NCBI GenBank assembly: GCA_050084985.1
Contig: JBITNC010000001.1
Location: 13,950,001 to 14,014,000, forward strand
DNA length: 64,000 nucleotides
Source: Nageia nagi
Taxonomy: Eukaryota; Pinophyta
Direction: 5' to 3'
Every line of letters starts with the position of its first letter. Position 1 is the first letter of the stretch. Shown one piece after another: positions 1 through 13,200 of the stretch. The position numbers were made by a program, and so were the translations under genes. Under the pieces are notes generated by a model. That model did no database searches and was not told the DNA's origin. It was given only the letters and a program-made list of their open reading frames with translations.

Positions 1-149
1 TAAATATAAGCTATCATCAAGATAAGTTATGCTACTATATGATATGAAATTATTCTTTTTATGAGTACTTATCACATATACAATCTAATTTATATGCCAT
101 CATATGCCATTATACATATGATATATTAATAAATCTATAAGCCATCATA

Positions 150-440
150 TGCTAACTTGACTATGACAATAAGTCAAGATTTACAAGTCACAATCCTCAA
201 GCCATAAAGCCTACTTGACTATGCCACCTATTCAAGATGTGTAAGCTATAAGCCATAAATTATCAACTTGACTATGCCACCTAGTAAACATGCATAAGCC
301 AAAAAATACCAACTTGACTATGCCACCTAGTTAATATGCAAAAATCATAAGCCACAAAAATTCAACTTGACTATGCCACCTAGTCAAGATGCACATGCCA
401 CAAAATTCTACCTTGATTATGCCACCTAATCTAGATACAC
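150..440. repeat. Degenerate ~50-bp tandem repeat
   Basis: About six copies of a unit built around ACTTGACTATGCCACCTA followed by an AT-rich tail containing 'aagccataaa'. The core starts near 213, 266, 312, 365 and 410, with a more diverged copy near 155, so spacing alternates between about 46 and 53 bp. There is no coding potential. Its origin is unknown; it could be part of a retroelement LTR or a minor satellite. Confidence 0.75.
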
Positions 441-504
441 AAGATGGAATAAATAATATAGTACTAATCCATCAATATAGATTCAACATCCATCAATCCA
501 TAAC

Positions 505-740
505 CATATATATAACTTCTCAATCATGAAAGTAACAATGTGGTAAAAAAACCATTAACATGGATGTAACTTCCTAGCATGAAAGTAATAATATGTTAAA
601 TAATCCATCAATATGGATATAACTTCTCATCATGGAAGTAACAATATGGAAAAAAAATCCATTAACATGGAAGTAATAATGTGGCAAATAATCTATAAAT
701 ATGGATATAACTTCTCATCATGGAAGTAACAATTTGGCAA
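505..740. repeat. Degenerate ~50-bp tandem repeat (second type)
   Basis: Four to five copies of a unit containing ATAACTTCTCATCATGGAAG followed by 'taacaatatgg'. Copies end near 543, 595, 650, 685 and 738. Flanking sequence to about 1374 is AT-rich without recognisable genes. A weaker ~56-bp repeat with 'gatatccaccta' cores lies at about 1035-1150. Confidence 0.65.
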
Positions 741-1374
741 TCATACAAAATATATTTATACTTACCATTAAAGATTAAGATATTCATGAAAATATATATA
801 GTTATCATCAAGGAAATAATAATTTTCATAATAGAAAGAATACATTAATAGTTAGAATATGTATATGTAAGTAAGAATAAAATTAAATTATAAACATAAT
901 TGTTACATCATATAAATTATTATTGTAACACCAATAGCATTTGATCATTATATGCAAAAAAAAAAATTGATATCTAATATATAAATAGTAATCATTAATT
1001 ATGATATGTAAAATATCATCCCATGCATAATAATAATGATGATATATGAGATATCAACCTATACACTATTAAAAAAATGGTGATATGCAAGATATCCACC
1101 TATATTGAAGAAACAATAATGATGATATGATAGATATCCACCAATGTGTAATAAAATAATGGAAGAAAGTTTACAAAACTTACTTTTCCACACTGATCAA
1201 ACATAATAGTTAAAAGTTTTATGTTTAGCTCATATGATGTACATCAAAATATCACATCTGTACAATACCAACAATGATATACAATATATCTATATGTGCA
1301 TGAGAAATAGAGTGATAAAAAATTAGTATCAATATATTCATAATAATTTAATTTGAAAAAAAATTGACATAAAT

Positions 1375-2452
1375 TTTCATTCCAACAAAAAGTGCACAAC
1401 AAAAAATTTGATATAAAAAAATATACTCAATAATTCAAATGTGAAAAAAGTTTACAAAAATTTCCACTCCAACAAGGATATAAAAAATATGCACAACTAA
1501 AATTTTGAGGATTATTTCTTCATTCAACCAAAAATATGCACAATAATTCAATTGTGGAGAAAGTTTATAAAACTTTCCACTCCAATAAGGATATGTGCAT
1601 AACCAAAATTTTGAGGATAAATTTTCTATCCAATCAATGATATAAAGAAAACATATGCACAATAATTCAAATGTGGAGAATGTTTATAGAACTTTTAACT
1701 CCAATAAGGATATGTACACAACCAAAATTTTGAGGATAAATTTTCCATCCAACCAAGGTTATAAAGAAAAAATATGCATAATAATTCAAATATGGAAAAA
1801 GTTAATAGAACTTTCCACTCATAAGGATATGTGCATAGCAAAAATTTTGAAGATAAATTTTCTATCCAATCAAGGATATAAAGAAAAATATGCATAATAA
1901 TTCAAATGTGGAGAAAGTTTATAAAACATTCCTCTCCAACAAAAATATGTGTACAACCAAAATTAGGGATAAATTTTCCATCCAACCAAGGATATAAAGA
2001 AAAAATATGCACAATAATTTAAATATGGAGAAAGTTTATAGAATTTCCCACACTAATAAAGATATTTGTGAAACCAAAATTTTGAGGATAAATTTTCTAT
2101 TCAACCAAGAATATAAATAAAAATGTGCATAATAATTCAAATGTGGAAAAAGTTTGTTGAGCTTTCCACTCCAACAAGGATATGTGCACAACCAAAATTT
2201 TGAAGATAAAATTTCCATCCAACCAATGATATAAAAACATATTCACAATGATTCAAATGTGGAGAAAGTTTATATAACTTTCCACTATAATAAGGATATG
2301 TGCACAACGAAAATTTTAATTTTAAGGATAAAGTTTCCATACAACTAAAGATATAAAGAAAAAATGTACACAATAATTCAAATATGGAGAAAGTTTATAG
2401 AACTTTCCACTCCAACAAGGATACATGTACAACCAAACTTTTGAAGATAAAA
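1375..2452. repeat. ~117-bp tandem repeat array, about nine copies
   Basis: A unit of about 117 bp repeats about nine times. The landmark 'taattcaa(a)tgtgga' falls near 1431, 1544, 1663, 1782, 1898, 2015, 2133, 2249 and 2374, a spacing of 113-125 bp. Each unit also has 'actttccactccaacaagga', 'acaaccaaaattttgagga' and 'ccatccaaccaaggatat'. Short open frames across the array, mostly on the minus strand, are by-products of the periodicity, not genes. The array abuts the truncated left end of the 5' LTR of element X. Confidence 0.9.
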
Positions 2453-5400
2453 TTAATTTAATTAATTAAAGATTAATTTAATTAATAAGATTATTTGATG
2501 AAGGATTAATTTAATTAATGTGAATAATTAAATTAATAGCTTTATAAAATTAATAATTAATACTTAAAATTAATAATAATATAATTTAATAAAATAAAAT
2601 AAAGCAATAAAATAAAAATAATTAAGGATAAGTTTAAGGAAAAGATTTAAGCTTGACACAGATAGGGTTAAATGAAAACTAAGAATTAGATGTCATAAAC
2701 ATAAAGTATTATTATTTTATTAAAAAATATAATATTTTGAAAAGTTATAGTTATAAATATTTTGGAGTTCTTTCAAGAATTTCATCAATTTGATAGCATT
2801 TATGAAGTTGATTCATTCCAATTTCTCAGTTGGGTTATAGAAATGATATATATGTTTTTCTCTATGAGGATGAAAGAAAAATAATAGTTTCCACTTAGAG
2901 AGTTAAAAAAATGTTACTTTGAATGTTGTGATTTAAATAATTAGAAAATGATTTCTAATTAGCGTTTTCTGCAAAATATGGTATTTTAAGAAAATATTAT
3001 GATTTAAGATTTATTTTTCCTTGACCTGGTATATTTTTCTTTAATTCAATTATTTTTGTCTTATTCATTACAAATTTAAATATTGATTTGATTTTTTTTT
3101 ATTTTAGCTTGGAATTTGATCTTGTATGAAATCCATCATATTCTTAGTTAAAAGTTTTCAAAAAATGTTATTAGTAATTTGGAAATAACTTTATCATATG
3201 AAATCAAATTGAGCTAAAATTTTGAGGGTAGTTCATGGATATGTATATGAACAAAAATCCAAAAGGTTTTACTAATTAAATATTTAAAAGAAAATATATA
3301 ATCATTCTAATAAGGTTGATTTTTAAGGATTACATTTTTGATATATTAATTTATAGATATAAAGTTTATTTTATTAATCAATAATTAATAACATGAATAT
3401 GGAAAAGAATAAATTTAATCTAGTATAAATGAAGGGTTCCTTGTTAAGAATTAGTATAAGTATGAAGATTCTCTTAAAAAGTTAAAGAGATTTGGATAAC
3501 TAGAAGGGAAGAATCCAAGAAAAATAAATTATATTAAAAGAAATTTATTTTAGTATGAGTGCTAAAATAAATCAGGAAAGAAATTTAATATGGTATTTAT
3601 TTGAGAAAGAAATAGAAAATTAATACATGATATTTATTTGAGAAATAAATGGAGAATTTATTTGTGATATTTCTTAAAAAGGAAATAAGAAAAGTATTAT
3701 GTGCTAAAAGTTATATGGAAATTATCTTTATCATAAGGCTAAGATAATTAAAATAAATAAACAAATGGAAGTATGATAATATTTTTTAAAATATATTATA
3801 AAATGTTAAGTTAATAAAAAATAAGATAAATATTAAGGAAGTGTGTGAATTTATTAGATGAATTAGAAATAATTTCTTTAAGATGGAATCTAGATTTTAT
3901 TAAGTAGAATCAAAGCCTAGGAACTTGTGGGAAAAGAAATATTTTAGCCTTTACAAAGCTTATTTAGGATAGATAAATAAATGAAAAGATAAGGAATTTA
4001 TGTATGAATAATATCTTAACCTTAAAGGTGGAAAAATATTAGCTCTTTTTGGAAATGAATTTATGTGGAATCAAGTTTGTATTCGTATATTTTTCTTAAA
4101 ATTAAATCTAGGTTTGAGTATGTAACCTAGGAGATTCTTGGTATATTTTTATATATGAACATTTTTTCTTGTGTATGCCAAAGTAGTTACATTAGGGAAA
4201 TAAAAGTTGTTCTGATCAAAGTATAACCATAAGCTACCATTTTCAAGAAAATTTGGTTCATGCTTGTGAGGGATCCTTGCTTGTTCAATTGATGGAGGAT
4301 GTAACTTCTTACTTAATAAAGGATACTTGTATCAAGATTTTGGATATGTATTAATGTAATATGAAGATAAAATTTTGTATGATATTGTATTACTATAAGT
4401 TGCTATATAATGAGAAATAATGATGTATTGTAGATACAATATGTAAGATAGAATCATGTATAAAATATTGCTATTACATACAGATGATATGTTAATGATA
4501 TTCTAGGTGCAATGTTGATGTGTTAAACATGTTGGTGTGATGTTCATGTTTCATTGTAAGATGGCAATGTGATGGACTATGATACTGATTATGATGTTCT
4601 TATAACATTTATGAAGAATACTAATTCAAATTCATGATAAGATTAAATATGATAAGTTTATGTTTCATTATGAATGAATACTCTCTATATTACTAGATAA
4701 GAATTATTGTAGAGTTGTATCCTTGTTTAGAATTGAGTGATAGGATAATGTTATAAGATAATATCTAAGAAAATTATATTAAATGATTCTATGATGGGTA
4801 AGGTACTTGCAATTCTTATTGTACTATTTTTTTGTTGTTAAACTATTTTTGTAGAAATATTATTGCTTGAGTAGAAGTAATAATATTTCTAATGAAATGA
4901 GTTATGAATGTCTTAAGGTACACTTGTATAGTTATGAGAACATAACCTAGTTGATATCCTAATATACCTAAGTAAGAGTTAGCATACTTGGACAAGCTAT
5001 AATGAAACTAAGTGTAAGACTTAATATTCATTACTTACCATATTGAATTAATCTTGGGAATTGAATATGAAATCTAGTTGGAACCCTAGGTAATACTTGA
5101 GCACTATATTATGAGATTAAGGAATTATCAGGTAGGATAATTCAAGAAAATCTCATGAGAATAAGGAATTATTGAACATCATAATTCGATAAGTTATTTA
5201 CATATATGAATTCAATATGATAATAAAGATTATTGATAAAGATAATCAAGCAATTCTCAAGATTGGTGATGAAGGACCTTGAAGTACTTAATTTGTTGAT
5301 CTTGATGATGGCTTTGATCCATGTAGGTTTAGATACCATCAAAAAGATAGAAACTGTCAAGATGGTATGACTAGGGAAGAAGGATATTGTATCTGAAGAT

Positions 5401-5678
5401 GAATATTCTAGAAAATTCATTTATGATATTTAACAAGAAGGTTAGATATCAAGAGAAAAATAGTGTTATCATCTAATGATGAGATTGTGACTCAAGAATG
5501 ATAACACTTGAAACCATTAAGTGATCTCAATCTCATGATTCATAAGTAGCATATAAATTTTTATTATTGAATGTCCATGTGTATTTGTAAAAAAATATTA
5601 TGCTCATTCTACAAGTGTTTATTGGGATTAAAGTTAGTTTAGAGTTGATTTTTAAGATGTAAATACTAGGTCCTAACA
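2453..5678 (+). mobile_element. 5' LTR of old retrotransposon 'element X' (left end missing)
   Basis: This stretch matches, in order, the three pieces of the 3' LTR at 10052-10115, 25275-27521 and 42879-43713. It is therefore the 5' LTR of the same element. It ends in CTAACA at 5678, two bases before a primer-binding-like site. The first ~490 bp of the LTR (present at 9565-10050) are missing here and replaced by the 117-bp array. A further ~200-bp block found near 25510-25720 is absent near 2750-2770. Divergence from the 3' copy is high, with many substitutions and indels, so this is the oldest element of the nest. No protein is encoded. The copy is valuable because it preserves the empty sites of the MULE (2505-2513) and Tat (4667-4671) insertions. 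Confidence 0.85.
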
Positions 5679-5680
5679 TT

Positions 5681-5692
5681 TGGTATTGGAGC
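5681..5692 (+). promoter_or_regulatory. Primer-binding site of element X (decayed, initiator-Met type)
   Basis: TGGTATTGGAGC lies two bases after the LTR end. It differs at two positions from the common plant primer-binding site TGGTATCAGAGC, complementary to the 3' end of initiator tRNA-Met. Position relative to the LTR end supports the call; decay fits the element's age. Confidence 0.7.
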
Positions 5693-7886
5693 TTAGGTTT
5701 GTAGGTTCACATAAGCAATCCCAAATTTTAACCAATAAATTTTATGCTTGGTGAAAATATGGCATCTTGATAACTCTAGCATAACTCATATTAGTAACCT
5801 TGGAAGACCATTCCCTCATAAAAAATCCTAATAGATATGAACAAGGGAGGTATGGCTATCAAATATAGTCTTGCTATGAAAATGAAGAATTGTAAAGTAA
5901 CTAAGTTATCTAGACATGGTGAATGTAAGGAACATAAGATGGTATTTAGTACCCTCAAGAAGTTATAAATGTTTAATAAGAGGGAAATTATTGGTTAAAT
6001 ATACCAACATACCTTATGATGAACATTTGAGGTAAACCAGGTGGTTATTTAAATAAGGTTAAATGATGAGATATGGTAATCATCCAAGGAGATGGCCACT
6101 CAAGAATGGAAGAAACCTCAATAAGTTGATATAAAACAATAGTGCTATTAATTAAACTAGTTCTAAGAAATGGTTTTAGAAAAAAATAAAACTTCATACA
6201 TATTGTGAAATATGCTTGATCAAATAAAATTATAACCCTAAAGAGGTTATAAAAATAGCTAGTATCAACATATTGGTTAAGAGATTTATCTAGTGATGAA
6301 TAACCTTGATAAGGTTATGAGATAGCTTAAGATTGATTTTTATTAAATATGAAATGAAACAATCTCAAAAATAAGTTTGTATGTTTTATAAATAAAATTG
6401 AAGTGTTGAAATTTTAATAATATCTTGATTATTCTTGTGAATAATAAGCCAACAAGAATAAATCAAGTAACTCAACCATGGTGATTCATTGGGAAAGATA
6501 ACATTATGGATCTAAAAATCAAACAAATATTTTATTCCACATCCAAGATGCTATAGTTCAATAAGGGGTTAATATAGCAATAGTTAATGGAGTTTTGCAT
6601 TAAGAACAAGATATTTTCATCATGTTGGTAGAGCAAGAACAAGAAATTCAAGTAAGATCTAGAAAAAGATACCTTCCTCCTTAAGAAAAAAGAAGAAATC
6701 AACTTGCTCAAAGAAACATATATTTGCAAAATATATGTTTTGAATCAAGAGATGCAGTGAGCCATTATATCCGTACTAATGAGGTCATATTTGATGAATA
6801 CCTCCTAGAATAGAATGAAGATTATCATTCTAAATTAGATAATGAGTTAAAAATTGAAGAGATAATAGAGTACAAGTTTAGTTTCTCATTACCTGTTGAA
6901 GCAAATCTAGTACAACAAACTCCACTAAGCATTGAGGAATTGAACCTTCACATAATTATTGAAAGTTCGAATGCAAATGGTGTTAACATAAACACTAAAG
7001 ATCTTAAGAACATTGAAGGGATCCAACACATATTAGATTTTTCTTGAAAAGAATGATGTATTGATTTATAAAAATAATATATATGGATATCGATAAGTAA
7101 TTTTTTTTAAAGGAATATAAATAATTTTATGCCTAATTCTTAAGCAAAGAGAAGGGAGAAAAATTGTGAAGATCTAGTATTGGGTAGAAGATTCATGTCA
7201 TTATAGCTATATTAAGAATAACTATGTATCAATAATGGCTATGGTATGTAAGCAAGACCATTAAATTAGGTAAATAAATAAATAAATTCAAGTTTGAATT
7301 TTGGAAAAGTGCAAAGAACTTATCACTCCATCTTTGAACAAAGTGAAAAATTTTCAAAGATTGGAAGGTGTTATATAAGAAGATATTTTAGTAAGTTGAA
7401 GACTTGAACCTACCTCAAGGCAGTTTCCCTTGGTTATAAAAGGTGATAGTTTAAACCATTAAAGGTTTATTATAATTTTAAAATATCTCAAAAAAAAAGT
7501 TCATTGTAAGGTTAAAGTTCAGTGAAAGGTTGATCTAGCACTAAGGAAAGAAGAAATCTGAAATTTCAAAAATATTCAACACTAGATTAGTTATGCTAAG
7601 TCACAAAGGATATGAAGAATAATTTTTAAGAAAAAAATGCATAATCATAGGTTCATTGTGATTCAATTTAGTATGATTCATATATAGTAATAAAACTTGA
7701 GAAGTTGAAGAATGGTAAAAGTGATGAATCAATGACTATGATCAAGAATATCAAGAAAATAAATTTCAGCCATAGAAATTACAAGAAATAGATATGGTGA
7801 TAGCATTAAAGCTTGGGTGAAATAACATAAAATCCATTTTGAGACTAGAAAACTATAAAACCTATTAGAAATCTAGGTTTGTTGTT

Positions 7887-8200
7887 ATGCTACTTGAATA
7901 TTCAACTCTAGAATGGTGGGAGAACCTCATGAAGGATAGAAAGATAGAGACTAAGTATGTATCAAACAAGTTCATCATAGGAGCATTTGATGAATTTGAA
8001 AAAATTAGGGGAAGAATTAGGTCAATTAAAGAATATCATAGTAATCTAGTGCAATTAATGAGGTATGAGATCTTAAAAGTTCCATTCAATAAAGACCATC
8101 ATTTTATCAAAAGACTTTGAAGATAAAGAATTGTTGCTACTGCAAGATTGTTTGAAAATCCATCCACCAATGTACATGTTAAGAAAATAAGATTTTCTAT
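7887..8200 (+). pseudogene. gag-like remnant in element X
   Basis: A 77-codon open stretch followed by broken continuation. It contains 'TLEWWENLMKDRK' and 'KEYHSNLVQLMRYEI', in the order and spacing of the Ty3/gypsy Gag core (a WW motif, then a basic segment, then a segment resembling 'Y..EF..L.MR'). The same layout is intact in the chromovirus Gag further right (34,130-34,400). This is inference from motif pattern; the match is weak and the frame is broken on both sides. Confidence 0.4.
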
Positions 8201-9550
8201 AAGAGGAATTTAGTTTAAGACTTTAATATAATAATGAAAATAATAAAAAGGAAAGATAAGAAAGAAAATGATAAGGATGGTCCATTAGGTATCAAAGAAA
8301 TAATGAACCTAAATTGATTAAATAATGAAGATCAAGTCAAGGTTAAAGATATCCATGAGAAGATCAAAATGGTTGAGAAGTTTTACAAAAGGATATGCAA
8401 CATGAATTAAAAATATTTTTAAAAAAATTATTTCAACTATATAAATAAAATAGTTAGATGGATAGTATGACAAGAAGAATTACCTCCAAGAAGACTTTTA
8501 GAGTAAAGGTTAGGATTAATAAAAAAGTGCTATATGAAAAAGATAGTAAAATTTTCCTAAGGAAATGAGTTATTATGCCCAAAAATTTGATGAATCTTGG
8601 ATCCCCAAGTATGAATGGGAAAATAGGTTAGCAAAAAAAAAAGCATAATGAGATAAATTTAGTAAAATAAAAGGGTAGACAAGAATACCCTAAGAAATAA
8701 GCATATCCAAATTATATATTTATCTTGAATTAATCTACCTTTAGAGAAGAAAAATAATAGAATAAGGATAAATGATGAAATAATATAAAAAATTCTTCAT
8801 GAATTCATTCATTAAGAGAGATGATGAAGTTTGAACTAAGACAAATCCTTAAAAGCTTGGTGAATTGAAAGATAGTTAGATTGAGAATCCTTACTATGCA
8901 TACTTATTCCTAAAAATTTGGAATATTAAACAAGGTTATGAATATCGACATGGTTATTAGCAGACCAATTTTTAAATAAAGTTAAGATAAAATGAATAAG
9001 TGAGCTATATTTAAGAGACTCACTTATATATATAATAATATAAGATTGCTTAATTTGGTCAATTTGCACATAACAAAGGATAAGAATTAATACCCTTTGA
9101 AAATAGGTATGGTTAAGAATGCAAGAATTCCTCTTCATGATGATATGTTAAGGACCAAGTTAGGGTTAGGAAAATATATCTAAAGGAAAAGAAGAGTAAT
9201 ATAATGAAAAACCTATATTAGGATAAAAAAAAAAAAAAAACCTATGAAAATTATTTTTCCTATAATGACCAAAATTTGGGAATTATGCCATGAAAATTTT
9301 AATAAAGAATAATAATTTATTGACTCTTAGAATAAATTAGTCAAGTTAAAAATAAACTTGAACTTTTTACCTAATTATCTAAGGTATTTTATTTCAAATT
9401 TTGAAACCTTGTTAAGAAGGTGTGTTATGTTCCATCATGTTCTGGTATGAATACCTTATGTTATGATAAAAGATGTTTCATTATTGTGTTTGTAAAATGA
9501 AACAATAGAACTCCAAACTATGGTGGTTAACATAAGGGGTTTTCTTAATC

Positions 9551-9564
9551 TAAGAGGGGAAGGA
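9551..9564 (+). promoter_or_regulatory. Polypurine tract of element X
   Basis: TAAGAGGGGAAGGA immediately precedes TGTCAAAACCC at 9565, which starts the 3' LTR. A purine run directly upstream of the 3' LTR is the expected plus-strand primer of an LTR retrotransposon. Confidence 0.7.
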
Positions 9565-10115
9565 TGTCAAAACCCAACTCCCTATTGTGGATTATCTTGA
9601 TAGATTAAGGATTATGTGGTATTTGTTTGGTATGAAATAAAAGGATATTGTGATGTTTTATTTCACTTATAGAATTTTTTATGAAATTGATTTGAAAATG
9701 ATCTTATGAAAATATGATATTATCCATCCTTCTTCATACAAGATACTATCGAGGTGTACATGTTGTGTTGTGTAGGTGATAGGTACAAAGGCAAGATGCT
9801 CATGGGTATGGAGATGATAACACAAGGTGGATCTAGAATTCAAAAATGATTATCCAATATGACCACTACTAGATAGCTTTCAATTAGTAAGACACATATA
9901 GCTACATGGGGTGATGATAATAGGGAGTCTCCCTAGGATGTGTGTTGAATGTTTATTCTTGTTGGTTGTTAATTGTGAAGATTCTACCAAGGACCCCTTG
10001 ATGAGAATGTTAGTAGGGGTAGGTAATTTATTATACTTTCATTCCATTTATATATTAATTTAATTAATTAAAGATTAATTCAATTAATAAGATTATGTGA
10101 TGAAGGATTAATTTA
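9565..10115 (+). mobile_element. 3' LTR of element X, segment A
   Basis: Starts with TGTCAAAACCC after the polypurine tract and ends in 'ggattaattta', where the Mutator-like element is inserted. The last ~60 bp match 2453-2513 of the 5' LTR. The first ~490 bp have no counterpart in the truncated 5' copy. The segment continues at 25275. Confidence 0.8.
10107..10115. repeat. 9-bp target-site duplication of the MULE, left copy
   Basis: ATTAATTTA here is repeated at 25275-25283 directly outside the right end of the element. The homologous uninterrupted LTR has it once (2505-2513). Nine bp is the size typical of Mutator-like transposons. Confidence 0.85.
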
Positions 10116-10890
10116 AGGAAGAGCCTATCCTTTGACCAAATTTATACATATATCATGGATGTATATCAAAAGTATCATTGGGTGTATATAAGTTCCACCA
10201 CCACCACCTTCTCTCTATTCCACCTCTCCTTTTTGATATATTATGGGCATATATTGAAATTGATATTATGGTTATATATCTATGTTTACTACCTAATTGC
10301 CTTCTAACTTTGCCACTATGCCTTGATATATCATGAGCATATATAGAGGTTATATCATGGGCATATATCAAGAGGTGCCAAAAAACTCCATCGCTTTGAC
10401 AAGATATATCATGGGTGTATAGTGAAAACTTGAAAAAATTTAGAATTTATGGCCTAGATATATCATGGGTACATATAAAATATATCATGAGAGTATAGCA
10501 AGAAACATGAAAAAATTAGAAATTTTGAAAATAGATATATTATGGGCATATATTACATAGGATAACATGGGCATGTATCGAGAAATAAGAATGAAAAATG
10601 ATGAAATTTTTTGATGAGATATATTACAATCATATAGCGATTATATTATGGGCATATAGCAAAATTAATAATGAAATTTTTTTAAATTTTTTAATGAGAT
10701 ATATTGTGAGCATATAGTGGTTATATTATGGGCATATACTGAGAACTACAAAAAATTTAACTATAATTTTAGTTATATTATGGGTGTATAGCAAATACTA
10801 CAAAAAATTTAACTACAATTTTAGTTATATTATGGGCATATAGTGAACATATCATGGGCATATAATGTATACATTATAGGCATATAGTGA
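10116..10890 (+). repeat. Left terminal inverted repeat of the MULE
   Basis: Inverted and diverged relative to 24612-25274. Shared landmarks in the same order include the GAAGAG..CTATCC end, a 'gttccaccac' block, 'aactccatc', 'aatttatggcct' and 'ggataacatgggcatgtat'. Much of it is a series of copies of ATATCATGGGCATATA-like motifs spaced irregularly at 20-70 bp. The one longer open frame (10153-10371, minus strand) is a repeat artefact. Subterminal repeats of this kind are often transposase-binding sites; that role is inferred. Confidence 0.8.
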
Positions 10891-13200
10891 GAATTATAAA
10901 ATAAATTTAATACTCACTAACCTATGCTATGTACCTACCCATGTTTGTTTTTTTGCATGTAGATTGAATAGCTTGACCCTCTGTAGTTACAAAACTTTGG
11001 ATTTCCAAGTATGGGACTTTTTTTACAATACATGTTTCCCAAATGAGGTTTGGGCTTATATTTCTCTTTTGATTTGTGCTTGCATGTTGATTTCTAGGTT
11101 GCATTTATGTAATTATTTCTACATGCACAAATTTTCAACTTGTTGTAATCTTACCAATGTAGTCATCATATCCATTAGAATTTTCATACCAATTTTGCAT
11201 GAATAATGAGAAAAATTCAAGCTAGGAAAACCCTTAGAATAATACAACATTAAAACCATATAGGGAAACAAAGTTATAGTTACAAATGAAGAGAAGAATG
11301 TAGCATAGCATATAGATAAGGTTTTAATAGAAAACCCAACATTGTAAAGGTTTTAAATGGAGTATATCTAAAGTATGAACAATGCCACTTCAAATCAAGC
11401 ATTAGAAAATGTAGAACATGTGAGTATAGAATGATAATGGATAAATATTAATTATAATTACAAGCTTGTTTATACAATTTTGAGGTGATGTGAAAGATGT
11501 CATACATTAACTAAAACTAAAATTACATCATTTAGCATTAGCTTAGGAAAGGAATGGATAAACACCTAAACTATTAAGTAAGAAAATTGAGTTATGCAAA
11601 ATAACCCATATTTTAGTCTAAAACAACATCTTGTAGCTTCATAAATGGGTGGAGACTTGGTAAGAAGGGAGTCAAGCTCAATAGAGGAGACTGGGAAAAA
11701 TGTAAAAGTATGACATCTTATTTGTGAGGGAGATTTAGATAGATTTATGAATGCATTCAGGGGTGAGGATGAACAAATCTCACTATAAGTTGCAAAATCT
11801 TATAATGAAGGTGTTTGTAATGTTAATGGTTTGGAGCTAGTATTCTTAACAGAGATAATTACCCAAGTAAACCACCTACCAAATGTAGGAATAGAAGTAA
11901 GAAGGAAAGGTAGGGTGAATAAGCTTGTAGCTAGAACAAGTTCATTCAAACCTATATGCAAGGGCTCAATTTAGATAAGTTTTAGATGGGGTATTATGAA
12001 ATTACATTCCAGAGCCTTGGAAGGAGCTATACAAGGCCTTGATGAGATATATAACTATATAAGGAAGGTACAATAAGTTCTATACTGATCATTTTAATCT
12101 TATCAACCACTTTAATTTTCTTGAAATAGATATGGTGAATTTTGCTTTATTTATCTTTAATTCAATGAGCATTTTTTTAAGAAAATTTAAGACAAATTTA
12201 ATACCATGGCTAATTCATGGTGGAGTGATAAAACTTGTGTATGAAAGAGCCTTGGAAAATATACCTAGAAGTATGCCAAGGGTAAGAATCTTAGTTATAG
12301 GCTAGGTATTCAACAAAAGGGAGAACAAGAGCCTTGGGGTTAAAATTTTTGAGCAAGAAGAGAACACCCTTATGACCAGTGTATTCAAATTGAATAAGAG
12401 GAATAAAGCTAATGAAGGGAAAGGAGATTCAAGAAAGGATCCCAATGTAAGGGAGAAAAGATCAAGGAAAGGGAAAGAAAAAATAACATTTGGGCTAGAT
12501 AACATTCATGGGGAGGATAATGCAACATTTTAGGGTAAAGAAATGGGGAACATGTTGAAGATAATAATAAAAGAGATAGTAGCAATTGAAAACCTTATGC
12601 AAGCTAAGAATTGTAGTAAGGAAACTCTTAACAATGTGGTCATAGTAGAGATAGACTTATTTTTCACTAAAATAGTATAAATTGGTAGAGAAGTTGTAAA
12701 AACAATAGAAAAAAATGCAAAAAAGGAGGAAAAAAATAAGAATAGAGGATGTAGTGGAGTACAAAAGTAATCCAATCTTAGGGAAAACAAGGAAAAACAC
12801 CAAACAAAGGAGCAAAGAGGAACAAGGAGAGTATAAAGGAACATTTAAAGGGGTGTAATTTATTAATTTGGAGGAATAAACACCTCCAAAAGAATTCAAA
12901 ATCAGAGATATTGACAAGATGTTTGGGAAAGCACCAAATAGTCATCCTAAGAGAGATCTAAGGGGTAAAGAAGTCAAGCCTATCAGTGTAAATACAACAA
13001 TACAAACCCAAAAGGAGAGGGTAAATGAGTTTTCAATAAGAATATATTTTAGTGATAAGATCCATAATGAGATGCTTATAGAAGCATTTTTGAGAAATGG
13101 TGCTCCTAGCCCAATATATGATGAAGTTGGATAGAATCTAGGTTTTAAACAAATAATGTTAAGAAAAATGTACAAAAAATACTACAAGCACAAATATGGG
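10891..13200. other. MULE interior, left: no clear gene; weak protein-like traces
   Basis: At about 12,000-12,200 (+), 'EPWKELYKALMRYIT' followed by 'YNKFYTDHFNLINHF' reads like a decayed protein, as if from a dispersed plant repeat, but I cannot name the family. A 71-codon open frame at 12,919-13,134 (+) begins MFGKAPNSHPKRDL and continues past its stop to about 13,205. It may be part of the same remnant. Nothing else is supportable. Confidence 0.35.

Larger units (their letters stand above)
5679..9564 (+). mobile_element. Internal region of element X, mostly non-coding after decay
   Basis: The interior is only about 3.9 kb and every frame is broken by many stops. Apart from a gag-like stretch at 7880-8200, I could not recognise protease, reverse transcriptase, RNase H or integrase motifs. 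It may be a non-autonomous large-LTR element or an autonomous one decayed beyond recognition. The interior ends in a purine-rich tract next to the 3' LTR. Confidence 0.6.

Noticed and set aside
12302-12917. Minus-strand hydrophobic open frames suggesting membrane proteins
   Set aside because: They are the reverse complement of an A/G-rich stretch; Phe/Leu/Ser bias follows from base composition.
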